From positions 1-59,626 of the forward strand of contig JABXHX010000040.1 in assembly GCA_013373385.1 (NCBI GenBank): a stretch of 59,626 nt of DNA, given 5' to 3'. The notes under the pieces were generated by a model. The model did no database searches. It was not told the DNA's origin and saw nothing but the letters and a program-made list of their open reading frames with translations. Numbering within the stretch: position 1 is the stretch's first letter; every line of letters starts with the position of its first letter. Position numbers and translations under genes: made by a program. The stretch is from Flavobacteriaceae bacterium. Its GTDB lineage: Bacteria > Bacteroidota > Bacteroidia > Flavobacteriales > Flavobacteriaceae. Shown here in pieces: positions 37,005 to 47,096 of the stretch.

Positions 37005-37284
37005 ATGTCAATACTCATGTACTGATTGGTCGCTTTTTTTAGTTTATTGTTAGAGCACGATCTTTCGGGGTGGGAGTGCGTAGCACGGAGCAACAAAAGT
37101 TAAGCTTTGCTGAATGTGTTCCAACGGTAAATTGTATGAGTAGTGGTAGATTGCGTGGTACTTTCCTGTCAAACCGTTATGCAGTTTGAGCGGGCTGCAA
37201 ACGTTGATGTTAACTGCGATAACTGCCATTACTTATACAAAATGTTGTGCTTTCGTGCATTTATCATAATCTTCCTGTTGATTT
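37005..37284. other. structured spacer at the edge of the glycosidase island
   Basis: No gene is confidently seen. The segment is GC-richer than its left neighbour and full of inverted pairs: AACGGT at 37123-37128 with ACCGTT at 37173-37178, GTTTG with CAAAC near 37184-37202, and GTTAACTGCGATAAC around 37209. The rightward end GTTATGC after the ACCGTT stem resembles the GTTRRRY core of integron attC sites, though the partner end (TTCCAAC) fits RYYYAAC imperfectly. A 59-codon minus-strand frame (37050-37229) has no recognised homology. Confidence 0.35.
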
Positions 37285-40242
37285 TTATTCAACATAAATT
37301 AACCAGCCTTTTCTTGGCTCAATAGTTATTTTATTGCCAATATTCCATTCTTTTTCAGATTGGAAGTCTTGAATTTTGGGAGCAACAAGTTTTACTTTTG
37401 CTGCATCCAATCCCAATTCCTCAAAATTAATTATTAATGAGACACTTTTACTTGAATCGGAGAAATTTCCAATCGAAATTAAAGTTTTTCCTTCCTTTTT
37501 ATAAACCGTTGTTTTAACATCTGAATTGTTTGTTTTTACTGGACAGCTATCTTCCCAGAAACCAATCATTTCAGCTTCCTGAATTTGAAATTCATCCCAA
37601 ATTTCCCAAATCGGACGTGGGTCACAAATAATACCATCTGTCATCCATGGGTGGCGGACTGTCATTCCATACAGCATTCCCAACCAACGGTTTCCACCCC
37701 GATGAAGCATATCTCCCATCAGTCCAAACGGAATACCGGATACTTCAACAAACCAATTCTCGGGTGGCATTTCATCGTAATGAAAACTCTCGCCAAACCA
37801 AAGTTTGTCCATGTACGGAAAGAATTCCATATACTGAGTGGCTGGACCAATTGAAAATCCTGTATTGGAATGCAAATCGAGCAAACAACTTGGCTTAGTA
37901 TTATCAAGTACTTTACGTATTCGTTTTACCGTTCGACGGTCGTATGAAACATCATCAAGGTAAAGTCCATCAATACCAATGTTTTCAACAAGCCATTTGA
38001 GTCCTTCGATGTAGAAATTGTACCAACGCGAATCGCCGGGAGCATTAACAACAGATGCATCAGCACTTTTATCGGGAAACCATTGGTACCATTGCGGACG
38101 GTAATCGTTTATTAAATGTTCTCGCAACCATGGATAACCACCACCGCTACCATTACCCAAAATCTCGTCACCCAAGCTACGTAATGCCCAAATTTCGGAG
38201 GTATAATTTGAAAGCTCGCGAATGGTGTAATAAATTTTCACCTTTTGTCCTTTGTCATGCACTTTATCGACAAACCATTTCATTGAGTCAACCGCCACAA
38301 AAGGGTAATTAATATGAGGATTGTAATTACTTGCATGGTGAAGATTAACAACTTTTATCCCGCTTTTAATATCCTTTTCTTTTGGAATAGGGTCTAACCA
38401 ATTATGATAATATCTATCCACAAATTGGCTTTTGTAATTAATATCTTTTACTGGCGTAATAAGGAATGACCATTCGAATTCTATCTCTTCTCCTTTTTGA
38501 AGTTTCCGGCTGCCAGAGAAAACCGTAGCTTTTACTTCTCCATTCGAACTGTTAATTTCAAAACCACCTTTATTTTCATTATACCATGAAGTTGGAAAAT
38601 CAGGTTTATACAGGTTTAACATAGGCCCATGGTAGTCACCTCCACGCAGCTCGCACCAAATTCCAGCTTTCTCGCTACCCATCCAAAAGCTGTCGTGAGG
38701 GCCTTTCCATTTCGCATTGTGTTTTTGTGGCACAGTAGTTCCTGGTAAATCCATGCCCATCATGTATTTTGCCACTTCGCTTTTAAAGGGTAACTCCAAA
38801 CGAATGTCTTTTGCATCCACCTTATTCAGGGCTTTCAGTTTCAGTTTGTAGTTGATATACCCGTCAGATTCGATAGTTCCAAGCCCCTCTATTTTTATAT
38901 TTTCGGAAGTACTTTCCCAGGAGCCAATCATTTTTCCGGGCGAATTTTTCACCAACTGCATATTTTGAGGTGTAGAAAATTTCTCTTTGCCACTTTTTGT
39001 TTCCACCACAAAAGAGATGGGGTGGTTCAGTATTTCTGTTTCTTTTACTTTAAAACTACCAGGGAAACCGCTTATTGACATCTGCATTGTTTTCCCTGTA
39101 AAACCATAAGTTCTGTTGCCCAAAAATTCAATTGCCTTGTAAGCTTTAGTTGGTTCATCATCAAGCCCCAATGTTGAATTTAACCAGCGCAAGCGAGAAT
39201 GCCTCCAACCTTCGCTATCGCCACGGTCAGCCAAAATTTCATTGTTAATTCTAATACTAACATTTACCGTTTGTGACTCAGTATTTTCAGAAATAACATT
39301 TATGGTTCCTGTATAATTCCCACTTTTAATATCTTCCGGAATATCAACTCCAATCCACAATGGCTGAACCTTTCCTTGTTCCAAATTCAAGCGTTTAACA
39401 AAAGGTTCTCCATAAGGCCCAACTCCTCCTGTGTTAAAACAAGTTAAGTTTGATGCCGGAATTTCAAATTCGCCATTTTTCAGGGCTGCAAATTGAACTT
39501 TTAAATCAGACAAATCATTTTGAGCAGCAAAAACACCCAATTGAAAGGTGTAGTATTCATTTCGTTGCGCTTCACCTTTAAATTCGTTTGATGGACCGTT
39601 TTGAACCCACCGTTGTGGAATTTCATCCAACATTCGAATGGGTAATAAACGGTCTTCCGGAAAAACTAGAAAATCATTACCATGAACTTTTAGCAAAGAG
39701 TCTTTCTCTGATTGAAGCGCGATAACTTCCATAGGGTAAAAACTGTCAAATTCGGTTCGTGACTGAAATTCAACAAGTTTTGCTTTGGGGAGTGTGGCAA
39801 AATCAATTTTACCAGACCATTTATTTTCTGGCTCTAAATAGCCTTTGTTGTAAAAACCATAGTTTTCCTGAACTTCGTAGGGCAAATAGTAAAAATAGTA
39901 GATGCCTTTTTTTTCAACCGGGCCAAAAATCAATGTACATCGTTCGTTATCGACATGAACGCGTTGTATATTTTGCACTGCTACGCCACATTGGTTATAA
40001 ATAATAAACTGCTTTTTATCTGGATTTTTATCATGACGGCGCCAAAGAATATCTAAAGCAACAGCATCAGCAGGTTCGTCAATTTGGAGTATGGCGCGGT
40101 GATTTCCAAGAGTTTCTTCCCAAGGGTTTTCACTAACAGAATAGAACTTTTTATTCTCAGCTGTACAGCTGAGAAACAGAATTGATATGAACAGAACTAT
40201 GTGTTTCACTTTTAAGTGTCTAATTATAAGGTTATTTATCAT
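37285..40242 (-). CDS. GH123_N/DUF6067-type putative glycoside hydrolase lipoprotein
   Basis: The product is 985 residues with a lipoprotein signal (ISILFLSC). The N-terminal half is beta-rich (KSGNYTGTINV and similar strands). Residues about 600-880 look like a TIM barrel, with GQKVKIYYTIRELSNY, DGLYLDDVSYDRRT near residue 775 and LLDLHSNTGF. The acidic DD pair is a plausible active site. From memory this resembles the GH123_N (formerly DUF6067) proteins found in Bacteroidota polysaccharide loci; the substrate is unknown. It starts eight bases after the GH95-like gene ends and shares its GC-richer codon use. Confidence 0.7.
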   Translation of the reverse strand: MINNLIIRHLKVKHIVLFISILFLSCTAENKKFYSVSENPWEETLGNHRAILQIDEPADAVALDILWRRHDKNPDKKQFIIYNQCGVAVQNIQRVHVDNERCTLIFGPVEKKGIYYFYYLPYEVQENYGFYNKGYLEPENKWSGKIDFATLPKAKLVEFQSRTEFDSFYPMEVIALQSEKDSLLKVHGNDFLVFPEDRLLPIRMLDEIPQRWVQNGPSNEFKGEAQRNEYYTFQLGVFAAQNDLSDLKVQFAALKNGEFEIPASNLTCFNTGGVGPYGEPFVKRLNLEQGKVQPLWIGVDIPEDIKSGNYTGTINVISENTESQTVNVSIRINNEILADRGDSEGWRHSRLRWLNSTLGLDDEPTKAYKAIEFLGNRTYGFTGKTMQMSISGFPGSFKVKETEILNHPISFVVETKSGKEKFSTPQNMQLVKNSPGKMIGSWESTSENIKIEGLGTIESDGYINYKLKLKALNKVDAKDIRLELPFKSEVAKYMMGMDLPGTTVPQKHNAKWKGPHDSFWMGSEKAGIWCELRGGDYHGPMLNLYKPDFPTSWYNENKGGFEINSSNGEVKATVFSGSRKLQKGEEIEFEWSFLITPVKDINYKSQFVDRYYHNWLDPIPKEKDIKSGIKVVNLHHASNYNPHINYPFVAVDSMKWFVDKVHDKGQKVKIYYTIRELSNYTSEIWALRSLGDEILGNGSGGGYPWLREHLINDYRPQWYQWFPDKSADASVVNAPGDSRWYNFYIEGLKWLVENIGIDGLYLDDVSYDRRTVKRIRKVLDNTKPSCLLDLHSNTGFSIGPATQYMEFFPYMDKLWFGESFHYDEMPPENWFVEVSGIPFGLMGDMLHRGGNRWLGMLYGMTVRHPWMTDGIICDPRPIWEIWDEFQIQEAEMIGFWEDSCPVKTNNSDVKTTVYKKEGKTLISIGNFSDSSKSVSLIINFEELGLDAAKVKLVAPKIQDFQSEKEWNIGNKITIEPRKGWLIYVE

Positions 40243-40249
40243 CGTATTA

Positions 40250-42538
40250 TTATTCTTTTACTAGTAAAATATTTTCCCCTTTTTGAGTCTCAATCACCAG
40301 GTTAGCACCATCAAAGGTAAATTCTTTACTTATATTAAATTTGCTATCCTTAAAAGGGTTTTCAAGAATTATTTTTCCTCCTTTTTCAGAAAGTACTTCA
40401 ACTTCAGAAACAATTCCTTGTTCTAGTTTTGCAGAAATAATAAATGCTCCAAAAGTTCTAAGCTGATTAAAACTCACATCTTTCCAATCGGCTGGAATTG
40501 CAGGGAACAATTTCACAACTCCAGTATGGCTTTGAATCAACATCTCCTGGATGCCTGATGCAAAAGCAAAATTACCCTCCAATGTAAACGGGCGATAAGT
40601 CATGTTTGAATGTCCAGCTATACATTGATCTCCATTCACATGAAAGGAATTTTTCAAACAAAAACATTCTGCAAAAATTTTTAAAACTCGCGCCGCATTT
40701 TCGCCATCATAAGCACGAGCATACAAATTGCCCAGCCAGCTAAATGAATAACCAGTCCAAGCCGCAGAACCTTCTTTTTCAAGGTTTCTTAGCGTATTAT
40801 CGATTATGGTTTTATCTGCATCACCGTTCGACACATCGTAAAGCCCCAATGGGTGATAAGCCATTAAGTGAGAAAAATGCCGATGTGATTCATTATAGGG
40901 AAAGCCGGGCGCAAACATTAATCCACTTTGTTGGTCGACTGCCAATTGAGGCCACTCTGCCAGAATCTCGTTCCACAGGTTCACCTCATCTGTTAAATTT
41001 AATTCGGTGGCTAATTCAGCAGCTTTTTCATATGTCCATCGAATAAGTGCCAAATCGAAATTTGTAGTTTCAGCGAACCATGCTTCTGCTGAATTATTGT
41101 ATATCTCAGGGCTGGAACTCATCTTTAATTTTCTTTTTCCGTTTTCCTTCACCGAAATTTCGTTGATAAATACAGCTACATCTTTAATCCATGGGTATGC
41201 TCGTTTTGCAAGAAAGTCCCTATCCATTGAAAACTTCCAGTGCAGGTAAAAATGATGTCCCAACCATGCAGCAACCGTTTGTCCCATGGAGTATTGTATC
41301 CAACCTCCCATGGGTTTGCCTTCAAGCGTTGTTACACCAGGAACATTCATTCCTTCAACCCCAAAATAGTCTTTGGTGTATTTTTTAAAGGCAGGACGGT
41401 ATTTCCAGAGCCAGTTTAAAAATCCATCTTCTAAATGAAGGTAGTTTCCGGCATAGGCAGGCCAATAACTTAACTGTGTATTTAAGTCGTGATGGAAATC
41501 TCCTTTCCAGGGTGGAAGTTTTCCGTGGTCGGCAGTCCAAACCGATTGTAAAGCAATTGGTGGTGCATCAGCGCGTGCTGCAGAACCAAACTTATACATT
41601 TCGAGCATGTATTGGCGCTTCAAAACAGAATCGGGAATTTCAACGCTTGATTGTTTCCAGTAGTTTTTCCACCAGATTAAATGGGTTTTGTAGGAAGAAT
41701 TAAAACCGAGCTCCATATTTTTAGCTACAACTTCACTAGCTTTAGGAGTTTTTTCCCATCCTTTGTTTTCTGAAGATACTGACCAACAACCTGTCAATAC
41801 TCTCTTCGATTCCTCCCACCTTGTATTAATTTGATATGAAAAATCAACCCATCCATTTTGGTTGTAGGTTAATGAATTTTCCGTCCTTGAAATTTCGCCC
41901 TGAGGATATCCCAATTGGTTTAAGTCGGTTTTTGCCTGGCTTGTATAGCCTTCTGTATTTTCACGATTGTAGGCAGGCGAAACTAATTCGATTTCAACAC
42001 CTACTGGTATGTCTTCAAATTTATACCAACCAAGTGGTTTTTCAGCATGAACGAAAGTGGTCAATTTTGCCCCGTTCTCCCAAACGACTACACAGGTTGC
42101 TGTTTTAACATCCAGACTTACTAACTTTACTTTGCCAAGTGCTTTAATATCGAACTCCAAAGCACCGGCTGGTATTTTTGATGGTGCTGGTAAATTATCG
42201 TAAGGCACGTCAAATACTTCTTGCACTTTTATATATTCATCGGATTTCCAGTGTTCGTATACATTTTGGAACTTCCATTTATCGAAATCGATGTTTTCCA
42301 TTGGGCGCAAATCCCACAAATCAGCTCGGTCGAGCGAAAAGCGTAGTTTACCTTCTTTCTGCCAAATTAGATTACCCACTATAGCATTTCCTAGTGGTAT
42401 GGCTTCATCCCAAACATCAGCTAATTCATAAAAAACAAGGTTGTTTCCTTCATATTTATAAATTGGATCTTGTTTTTGGCTTGAACAAGAAAAGAGCATT
42501 GAAACAAAGAGGATGAGTAAATAATTTTTTAATTTCAT
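40250..42538 (-). CDS. glycoside hydrolase family 95-like lipoprotein
   Basis: The product is 762 residues with a lipoprotein signal (LFVSMLFSC). GH95 features include EAIPLGNAIVGNLIW and SLDRADLWDLRP in the N-terminal beta domain. The (alpha/alpha) barrel has DFHHDLNTQLSYWPAY, SSPEIYNNSAEAWF, SHRHFSHLMAYHPLGL and GYSFSWLGNLYARAYDG, with a short C-terminal beta region after that. The family cleaves alpha-L-fucosides or alpha-L-galactosides with inversion. It pairs with the downstream GH123_N-like gene and has codon use clearly unlike the neighbouring housekeeping genes. Confidence 0.82.
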   Translation of the reverse strand: MKLKNYLLILFVSMLFSCSSQKQDPIYKYEGNNLVFYELADVWDEAIPLGNAIVGNLIWQKEGKLRFSLDRADLWDLRPMENIDFDKWKFQNVYEHWKSDEYIKVQEVFDVPYDNLPAPSKIPAGALEFDIKALGKVKLVSLDVKTATCVVVWENGAKLTTFVHAEKPLGWYKFEDIPVGVEIELVSPAYNRENTEGYTSQAKTDLNQLGYPQGEISRTENSLTYNQNGWVDFSYQINTRWEESKRVLTGCWSVSSENKGWEKTPKASEVVAKNMELGFNSSYKTHLIWWKNYWKQSSVEIPDSVLKRQYMLEMYKFGSAARADAPPIALQSVWTADHGKLPPWKGDFHHDLNTQLSYWPAYAGNYLHLEDGFLNWLWKYRPAFKKYTKDYFGVEGMNVPGVTTLEGKPMGGWIQYSMGQTVAAWLGHHFYLHWKFSMDRDFLAKRAYPWIKDVAVFINEISVKENGKRKLKMSSSPEIYNNSAEAWFAETTNFDLALIRWTYEKAAELATELNLTDEVNLWNEILAEWPQLAVDQQSGLMFAPGFPYNESHRHFSHLMAYHPLGLYDVSNGDADKTIIDNTLRNLEKEGSAAWTGYSFSWLGNLYARAYDGENAARVLKIFAECFCLKNSFHVNGDQCIAGHSNMTYRPFTLEGNFAFASGIQEMLIQSHTGVVKLFPAIPADWKDVSFNQLRTFGAFIISAKLEQGIVSEVEVLSEKGGKIILENPFKDSKFNISKEFTFDGANLVIETQKGENILLVKE

Positions 42539-42662
42539 TATTGTTGTTTTAATATTTTTATGATTAACTAATTATGTTCCTTTAATTGTTTGGAAGAATT
42601 GTTCTCATTACTTTGGTTGATAATAATATACTTTCTATTTCAGGATTTCTGACATATTGAGA

Positions 42663-42867
42663 TTAATAATTATTCATTGCAATTACTCTACAAGTATGGT
42701 CTACTTCTATTCTGTTACTGCCCGATGTTACCGAAACATTCTTCCAATTGTTGTTGTTGCAAAGAGTAAGATTTATTAGTATTACTATTGCAACCTGTAA
42801 AAACAAATCCAATAAATAGTAGTAAGAATTTTATGGTAAACTCAAATTTTTTAATATATGATTTCAT
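42663..42867 (-). pseudogene. frameshifted lipoprotein remnant heading the glycosidase island
   Basis: From ATG 42867 a lipoprotein signal is read (KFLLLFIGFVFTGC, then NSNTNKSYS), and this frame stops at 42715. In the next frame an apparently coding tail runs through a run of Asn, WKNVSVTSGSNRIEVDHTC and RVIAMNNY to a TAA at 42663-42665. The two halves overlap at a CAACAACAACAA run, which is a natural slippage point. An alternative is fusion of two ends by deletion. A -7 box TAGATTTG (minus strand, 42922-42929) lies upstream. Confidence 0.5.
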
Positions 42868-42921
42868 ATTGTAAGACATAAGCAAATATTTAATACTCTC
42901 CATATTTCTGATTTAATTTTG

Positions 42922-42929
42922 CAAATCTA
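42922..42929 (-). promoter_or_regulatory. -7 box upstream of the glycosidase genes
   Basis: On the minus strand this is TAGATTTG, an exact TAnnTTTG match. A TTTG lies at 42954-42957 but the spacer (24 bases) is longer than usual. Confidence 0.4.
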
Positions 42930-43190
42930 TTCAAGTTGCATTCTGACTAACGTCAAAATTTGTTGTTTTTATTCTGTATCCCTTTATTCATAATAAATTC
43001 AGTCATTTTTACAGTTGATTTTTTTGAAAAAACCTAAAAATTTATCGTTAGCATCAGAAATTAATCGGTTACTCTGATGTGGGGAATGAAGCACAACTAA
43101 TTATATACCTGTGTTTTATACTGCTGCCTAATTATTATATTGAATAATGCAATCTTTTTATTGGCTTATCAATTTTCTATAAATATAATA
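42930..43190. other. gene-free spacer with CTAACG/CGTTAG element
   Basis: No gene is seen between the glycosidase island and gcvP. CTAACGTC at 42947-42954 and CGTTAG at 43046-43051 bound 105 bases whose left end resembles that of the 20171 element (CTAACGTCA then TTGTTGTT). Just beyond, CATCAGA at 43053-43059 pairs with TCTGATG about 14 bases later. Confidence 0.35.
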
Positions 43191-43218
43191 AAAAACCACT
43201 TCAAAAAAGAAGTGGTTT
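43191..43218 (-). terminator. intrinsic terminator of gcvP
   Basis: On the minus strand AAACCACTTC pairs with GAAGTGGTTT around a T6 loop, and T-rich sequence follows. It lies about 30 bases after the gcvP stop. Confidence 0.88.
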
Positions 43219-43246
43219 AAATATACTTATAGGCAAACATTGTTTG

Positions 43247-46132
43247 CTACATATAGTCTTCAATTGGGTTACAAGAACAAATGAGGTTTCTATCTCCGTA
43301 TGCATCATCAACACGTCTCACAGAAGGCCAAAATTTGTTTTCTGCAATATACTCTAGCGGAAACGCAGCTTCTTTTCTAGAATAGGGTAGCGTCCACTCA
43401 TCATCGGTCAACATAGCTTGTGTATGTGGTGCATTTTTTAAAGGATTATTGGCATCTTCTTTGGTAGCTGCAGCAATTTCTTGTCTGATAGAAATTAGCG
43501 CATCGCAAAAACGGTCAAGTTCTGCTTTGCTTTCAGATTCTGTTGGCTCAACCATAATGGTTCCTGCTACTGGGAAAGAAACTGTTGGTGCGTGGAAACC
43601 GTAATCCATTAAACGTTTTGCGATATCTACAACTTCGATTCCGTGTTGTTTAAATTCTCTACAATCTAAAATCATTTCATGTGCAGCACGATTCATTTCA
43701 CCCGTATACAATGTTTCGTAATGTCCGTTTAAACGCTCTTTGATATAGTTTGCATTTAAAATGGCATTTTTTGTGGCATTTGTTAAGCCTTTAAAACCTA
43801 GCATGGTAATGTATCCGTAAGAAATTAAACAGGCCAATGCAGAACCCCAAGGAGCTGCAGAAATTGCAGTAATTGCTTGCTTAGATCCTACCTGAACTAC
43901 AGGGTTAGAAGGTAAAAAAGGTACCAACTGCGGAGCAACACAAATAGGGCCAACTCCAGGACCACCACCACCATGTGGAATAGCAAATGTTTTGTGGAGG
44001 TTTAAGTGACATACGTCTGCACCAATCGTAGCCGGATTTGTCAATCCAACTTGTGCGTTCATATTAGCACCATCCATATATACCTGTCCGCCATTGTCAT
44101 GAATAATTTGTGTAATTTCCATAATGGCTTTTTCGTATACACCATGTGTAGAAGGGTAAGTAACCATTAAGGCAGATAAATTGTCTTTGTGCTCTTCTGC
44201 TTTGGCACGTAAATCTTCTACATCAATATTTCCTTTTTCATCTGTTTTAGTAACAACCACTTTCATACCAGCCATTACAGCAGATGCAGGGTTGGTACCG
44301 TGAGCAGAAGCAGGAATGATACAGATGTTTCTGTGTTCTTCATTGCGTGATGTATGGTAAGCTCTAATGGTCATTAATCCTGCAAATTCTCCTTGTGCAC
44401 CAGAGTTTGGCTGTAAAGAAGTACCTGCAAAACCAGTGATGATATTTAATTGATGTTCTAATTTTTTAAGAACTAATTGATAACCTTCAGCTTGATTTAA
44501 TGGAACAAAAGGGTGGATATTTCCCCATTGTGGATTGCTTAATGGTAACATTTCTGAAGCAGCGTTAAGCTTCATGGTACAAGAACCCAAAGAAATCATA
44601 GAATGATTTAACGCTAAGTCTTTACGCTCTAATTTTTTAATATAGCGCATCATATCTGTTTCAGATTGATACGTGTTAAATACTTCGTTGTCTAAGAATG
44701 AAGTGTTTCTTTTTACGTTTGCATCAATTACTTCAAAATCAGAAGTAAACGACTCTTGCGCAACAATTTGATGAAATTCACCATCGCTTTCAGCGGCGGC
44801 AGTGTCTGGTTTTTTATTCAGTTCTCCAAACAAAGTAAAGAGTTTCATCAAGTCTTTTTGTGTGGTTGCCTCGTTTAGTGAAATAGAGACTAAATTGTCA
44901 TTGATATAGTTGAAGTTTACCTTATAAGACTCTGCTATAGGTCTTAATAAAATAGCATCTACTTCAATCAATAAGGTGTCAAAATACGAAGAGTTGAGTT
45001 GGTTAATTCCCGCTTTTTTTAAGAAGTCTGCTAACAATTTTGTTTTGTTATGTACAGAATCTGCAATAAATTGGATTCCTTGTTTTCCGTGGTACACGGC
45101 ATACATTGATGACATTACGGCTAACAAAACTTGTGCAGTACAAATGTTAGAGGTAGCTTTTTCGCGTTTTATATGCTGCTCTCTTGTCTGCAATGCCATA
45201 CGTAAAGCACGTCCGCCATCTCTATCTTTGGTAACTCCAATAATACGTCCAGGAATACTTCTTTTATATTGTTCTTTGGTCGCAAAATAGGCAGCGTGTG
45301 GTCCTCCGTAACCTAGTGGAATTCCGAAACGTTGGGTTGTACCTACAACAACATCAACACCAAACTCAGCCGGAGCTTTTAATTTTACTAAGGATAAAAT
45401 ATCAGCAGCAACAGCTACTTTTATATTATTTTTATTGGCTTTGGCAACAAAACCAGAGTAGTCATATACTTGACCATGCTTTCCTGGGTATTGTAAGATG
45501 GCTCCAAAAAATTCATCAGAAAACTCAAACTCTCTATGATTGCCTACCACGAGTTCAATTCCGATTGGAGCAGAACGCGTTAGTAAAACTGAAAGGGTTT
45601 GTGGTAAGATTTCTTCAGAAACAAAAAATTTATTTACCCCAGCTTTTTTCTGTGCTCGCTCTCTTACATCAAACAACAATGCCATAGCCTCAGCTGCTGC
45701 AGTTCCTTCATCCAATAAAGAAGCGTTGGCTAACTCCATTCCGGTTAAATCACATACCATGGTTTGGTAATTTAACAAGGCTTCTAATCTACCTTGCGCA
45801 ATTTCTGCCTGATACGGTGTGTAGGCAGTATACCAGCTTGGATTTTCTAAAATATTACGCTGAATAACACTTGGCACAATAGCTTCATGATAACCCAGCC
45901 CAATATAACTTTTAAATACTTTGTTTTTGTCTGCCAGCTCTTTAATGTGAGCAAGATATTCGTACTCGCTCATGGCAGGCGCCAATTCTAAATCTTCTTT
46001 TAAGCGAATATTGTCTGGAATAGTTTCATTAATTAACTGTTCTAAACTATCTGCTTTAACGGTTTGCAACATTTGCTCTTGTTCCTTTGTATTAGGCCCA
46101 ATATGTCTTAACTGAAACGTATTTGTGTTCAT
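43247..46132 (-). CDS. gcvP: glycine dehydrogenase (decarboxylating), P-protein
   Basis: The product is 961 residues, a fused P1-P2 form. It uses PLP to decarboxylate glycine in the glycine cleavage system, passing the aminomethyl group to GcvH. Seen are RHIGPN at the start, [40 protein letters not shown] and the PLP lysine Lys714 in [15 protein letters not shown]. It ends [10 protein letters not shown]. The other gcv genes are not in the window. Confidence 0.98.
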   Translation of the reverse strand: MNTNTFQLRHIGPNTKEQEQMLQTVKADSLEQLINETIPDNIRLKEDLELAPAMSEYEYLAHIKELADKNKVFKSYIGLGYHEAIVPSVIQRNILENPSWYTAYTPYQAEIAQGRLEALLNYQTMVCDLTGMELANASLLDEGTAAAEAMALLFDVRERAQKKAGVNKFFVSEEILPQTLSVLLTRSAPIGIELVVGNHREFEFSDEFFGAILQYPGKHGQVYDYSGFVAKANKNNIKVAVAADILSLVKLKAPAEFGVDVVVGTTQRFGIPLGYGGPHAAYFATKEQYKRSIPGRIIGVTKDRDGGRALRMALQTREQHIKREKATSNICTAQVLLAVMSSMYAVYHGKQGIQFIADSVHNKTKLLADFLKKAGINQLNSSYFDTLLIEVDAILLRPIAESYKVNFNYINDNLVSISLNEATTQKDLMKLFTLFGELNKKPDTAAAESDGEFHQIVAQESFTSDFEVIDANVKRNTSFLDNEVFNTYQSETDMMRYIKKLERKDLALNHSMISLGSCTMKLNAASEMLPLSNPQWGNIHPFVPLNQAEGYQLVLKKLEHQLNIITGFAGTSLQPNSGAQGEFAGLMTIRAYHTSRNEEHRNICIIPASAHGTNPASAVMAGMKVVVTKTDEKGNIDVEDLRAKAEEHKDNLSALMVTYPSTHGVYEKAIMEITQIIHDNGGQVYMDGANMNAQVGLTNPATIGADVCHLNLHKTFAIPHGGGGPGVGPICVAPQLVPFLPSNPVVQVGSKQAITAISAAPWGSALACLISYGYITMLGFKGLTNATKNAILNANYIKERLNGHYETLYTGEMNRAAHEMILDCREFKQHGIEVVDIAKRLMDYGFHAPTVSFPVAGTIMVEPTESESKAELDRFCDALISIRQEIAAATKEDANNPLKNAPHTQAMLTDDEWTLPYSRKEAAFPLEYIAENKFWPSVRRVDDAYGDRNLICSCNPIEDYM

Positions 46133-46271
46133 TTGGTATACTTATTTTTATTGATGCGAAGTATATTTTCCGCGTACCAAAAGTAATTAAAATTAGAGAC
46201 TTTTTAATGATATGATTTTCATAAAATACAGCATTTTATTAACCAAAAAACTAGGTTATAAACAGAAAGGT

Positions 46272-46279
46272 TATTTTTG
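46272..46279 (+). promoter_or_regulatory. -7 box directly before the UbiA-like gene
   Basis: TATTTTTG matches TAnnTTTG and ends four bases before ATG 46284, the same spacing as before ctlX. It supports the 46284 start and a leaderless transcript. Confidence 0.45.
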
Positions 46280-46283
46280 TACG

Positions 46284-47096
46284 ATGAACATTTTAAAAGC
46301 ACTCTTTAATTTTTACATCAATGCAAGTATACATGTGGCATTGGCAGCCTATGCATTGGTTAGAGTTACTGAATGTTATTGGGAAATTGGGTATAACGAA
46401 ACGCTCAGTTATGTTGTCTTTTACGGAACCATTACAGGATATAATTTTGTAAAGTATGTCGGAATTGCAAAATTGCACCATAGAAGCTTGACCAGAAATT
46501 TAAAGATAATTCAACTATTTTCTTTGTTGAGTTTTATCGCGTTGTTGTATTATGTATGGCAATTGTCAGTAGAAATAGTGATTTATATGGCTCCGTTTGG
46601 TGTGTTAACTGTCTTGTATGCAATTCCTTTTTTAAGCGGATTTCAAAAGAATTTACGAAACATAAGTTACTTGAAAATTGTGGTAGTGGCTTTTGTTTGG
46701 GCAGGTGTAACTGTGTTACTACCATTAGTTGATGCAGGCTTGCCGCTGACCAAGGTTGTACTGTATCAATTATTACAGCGCTTTTTGTTAGTCTGTGTAT
46801 TTATTTTGCCTTTTGATATCAGAGACATGCAGTTTGATGCCATTTCTTTACAAACCATTCCGAAGAAAATTGGTGTAGAAAAAACAAAGAAGATGGGCTA
46901 TGTATTGTTGTTGTTTTCGTTGGTGTTAGAGTTTGCTATTGCTCCGACTGTTGCTGTTAGAAATGGTTTTTTGCTGATGTTTTTACTAAGCTTATTTCTT
47001 TTGATGCGAGCAACAGAAAATCAGTCAAAATACTACAGTTCTTTTTGGGTAGAATCGATACCTATTGTGTGGTGGTTGTTGCTTGCTTTATATTAA
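46284..47096 (+). CDS. UbiA-like integral membrane protein
   Basis: From ATG 46284 the product is 270 residues with eight to nine membrane segments; an ATG at 46212 in frame adds 24 residues but lies upstream of the apparent promoter. FDIRDMQFDA near residue 177 resembles the second Asp-rich motif of UbiA prenyltransferases. The first Asp-rich motif is not clear, the corresponding region reading GTITGYNFVKYVG. It is therefore UbiA-like, with prenyltransferase activity unproven. Confidence 0.6.
   Translation: MNILKALFNFYINASIHVALAAYALVRVTECYWEIGYNETLSYVVFYGTITGYNFVKYVGIAKLHHRSLTRNLKIIQLFSLLSFIALLYYVWQLSVEIVIYMAPFGVLTVLYAIPFLSGFQKNLRNISYLKIVVVAFVWAGVTVLLPLVDAGLPLTKVVLYQLLQRFLLVCVFILPFDIRDMQFDAISLQTIPKKIGVEKTKKMGYVLLLFSLVLEFAIAPTVAVRNGFLLMFLLSLFLLMRATENQSKYYSSFWVESIPIVWWLLLALY

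Noticed and set aside
37050..37229. 59-codon minus-strand frame in the rpmE2-side spacer
   Set aside because: No recognisable motif and the DNA is full of inverted repeats, so a folded spacer is the better explanation.
40250..42538. Complete polysaccharide utilisation locus
   Set aside because: No SusC/SusD pair, sulfatase, transporter or hybrid two-component regulator lies beside the glycosidases.
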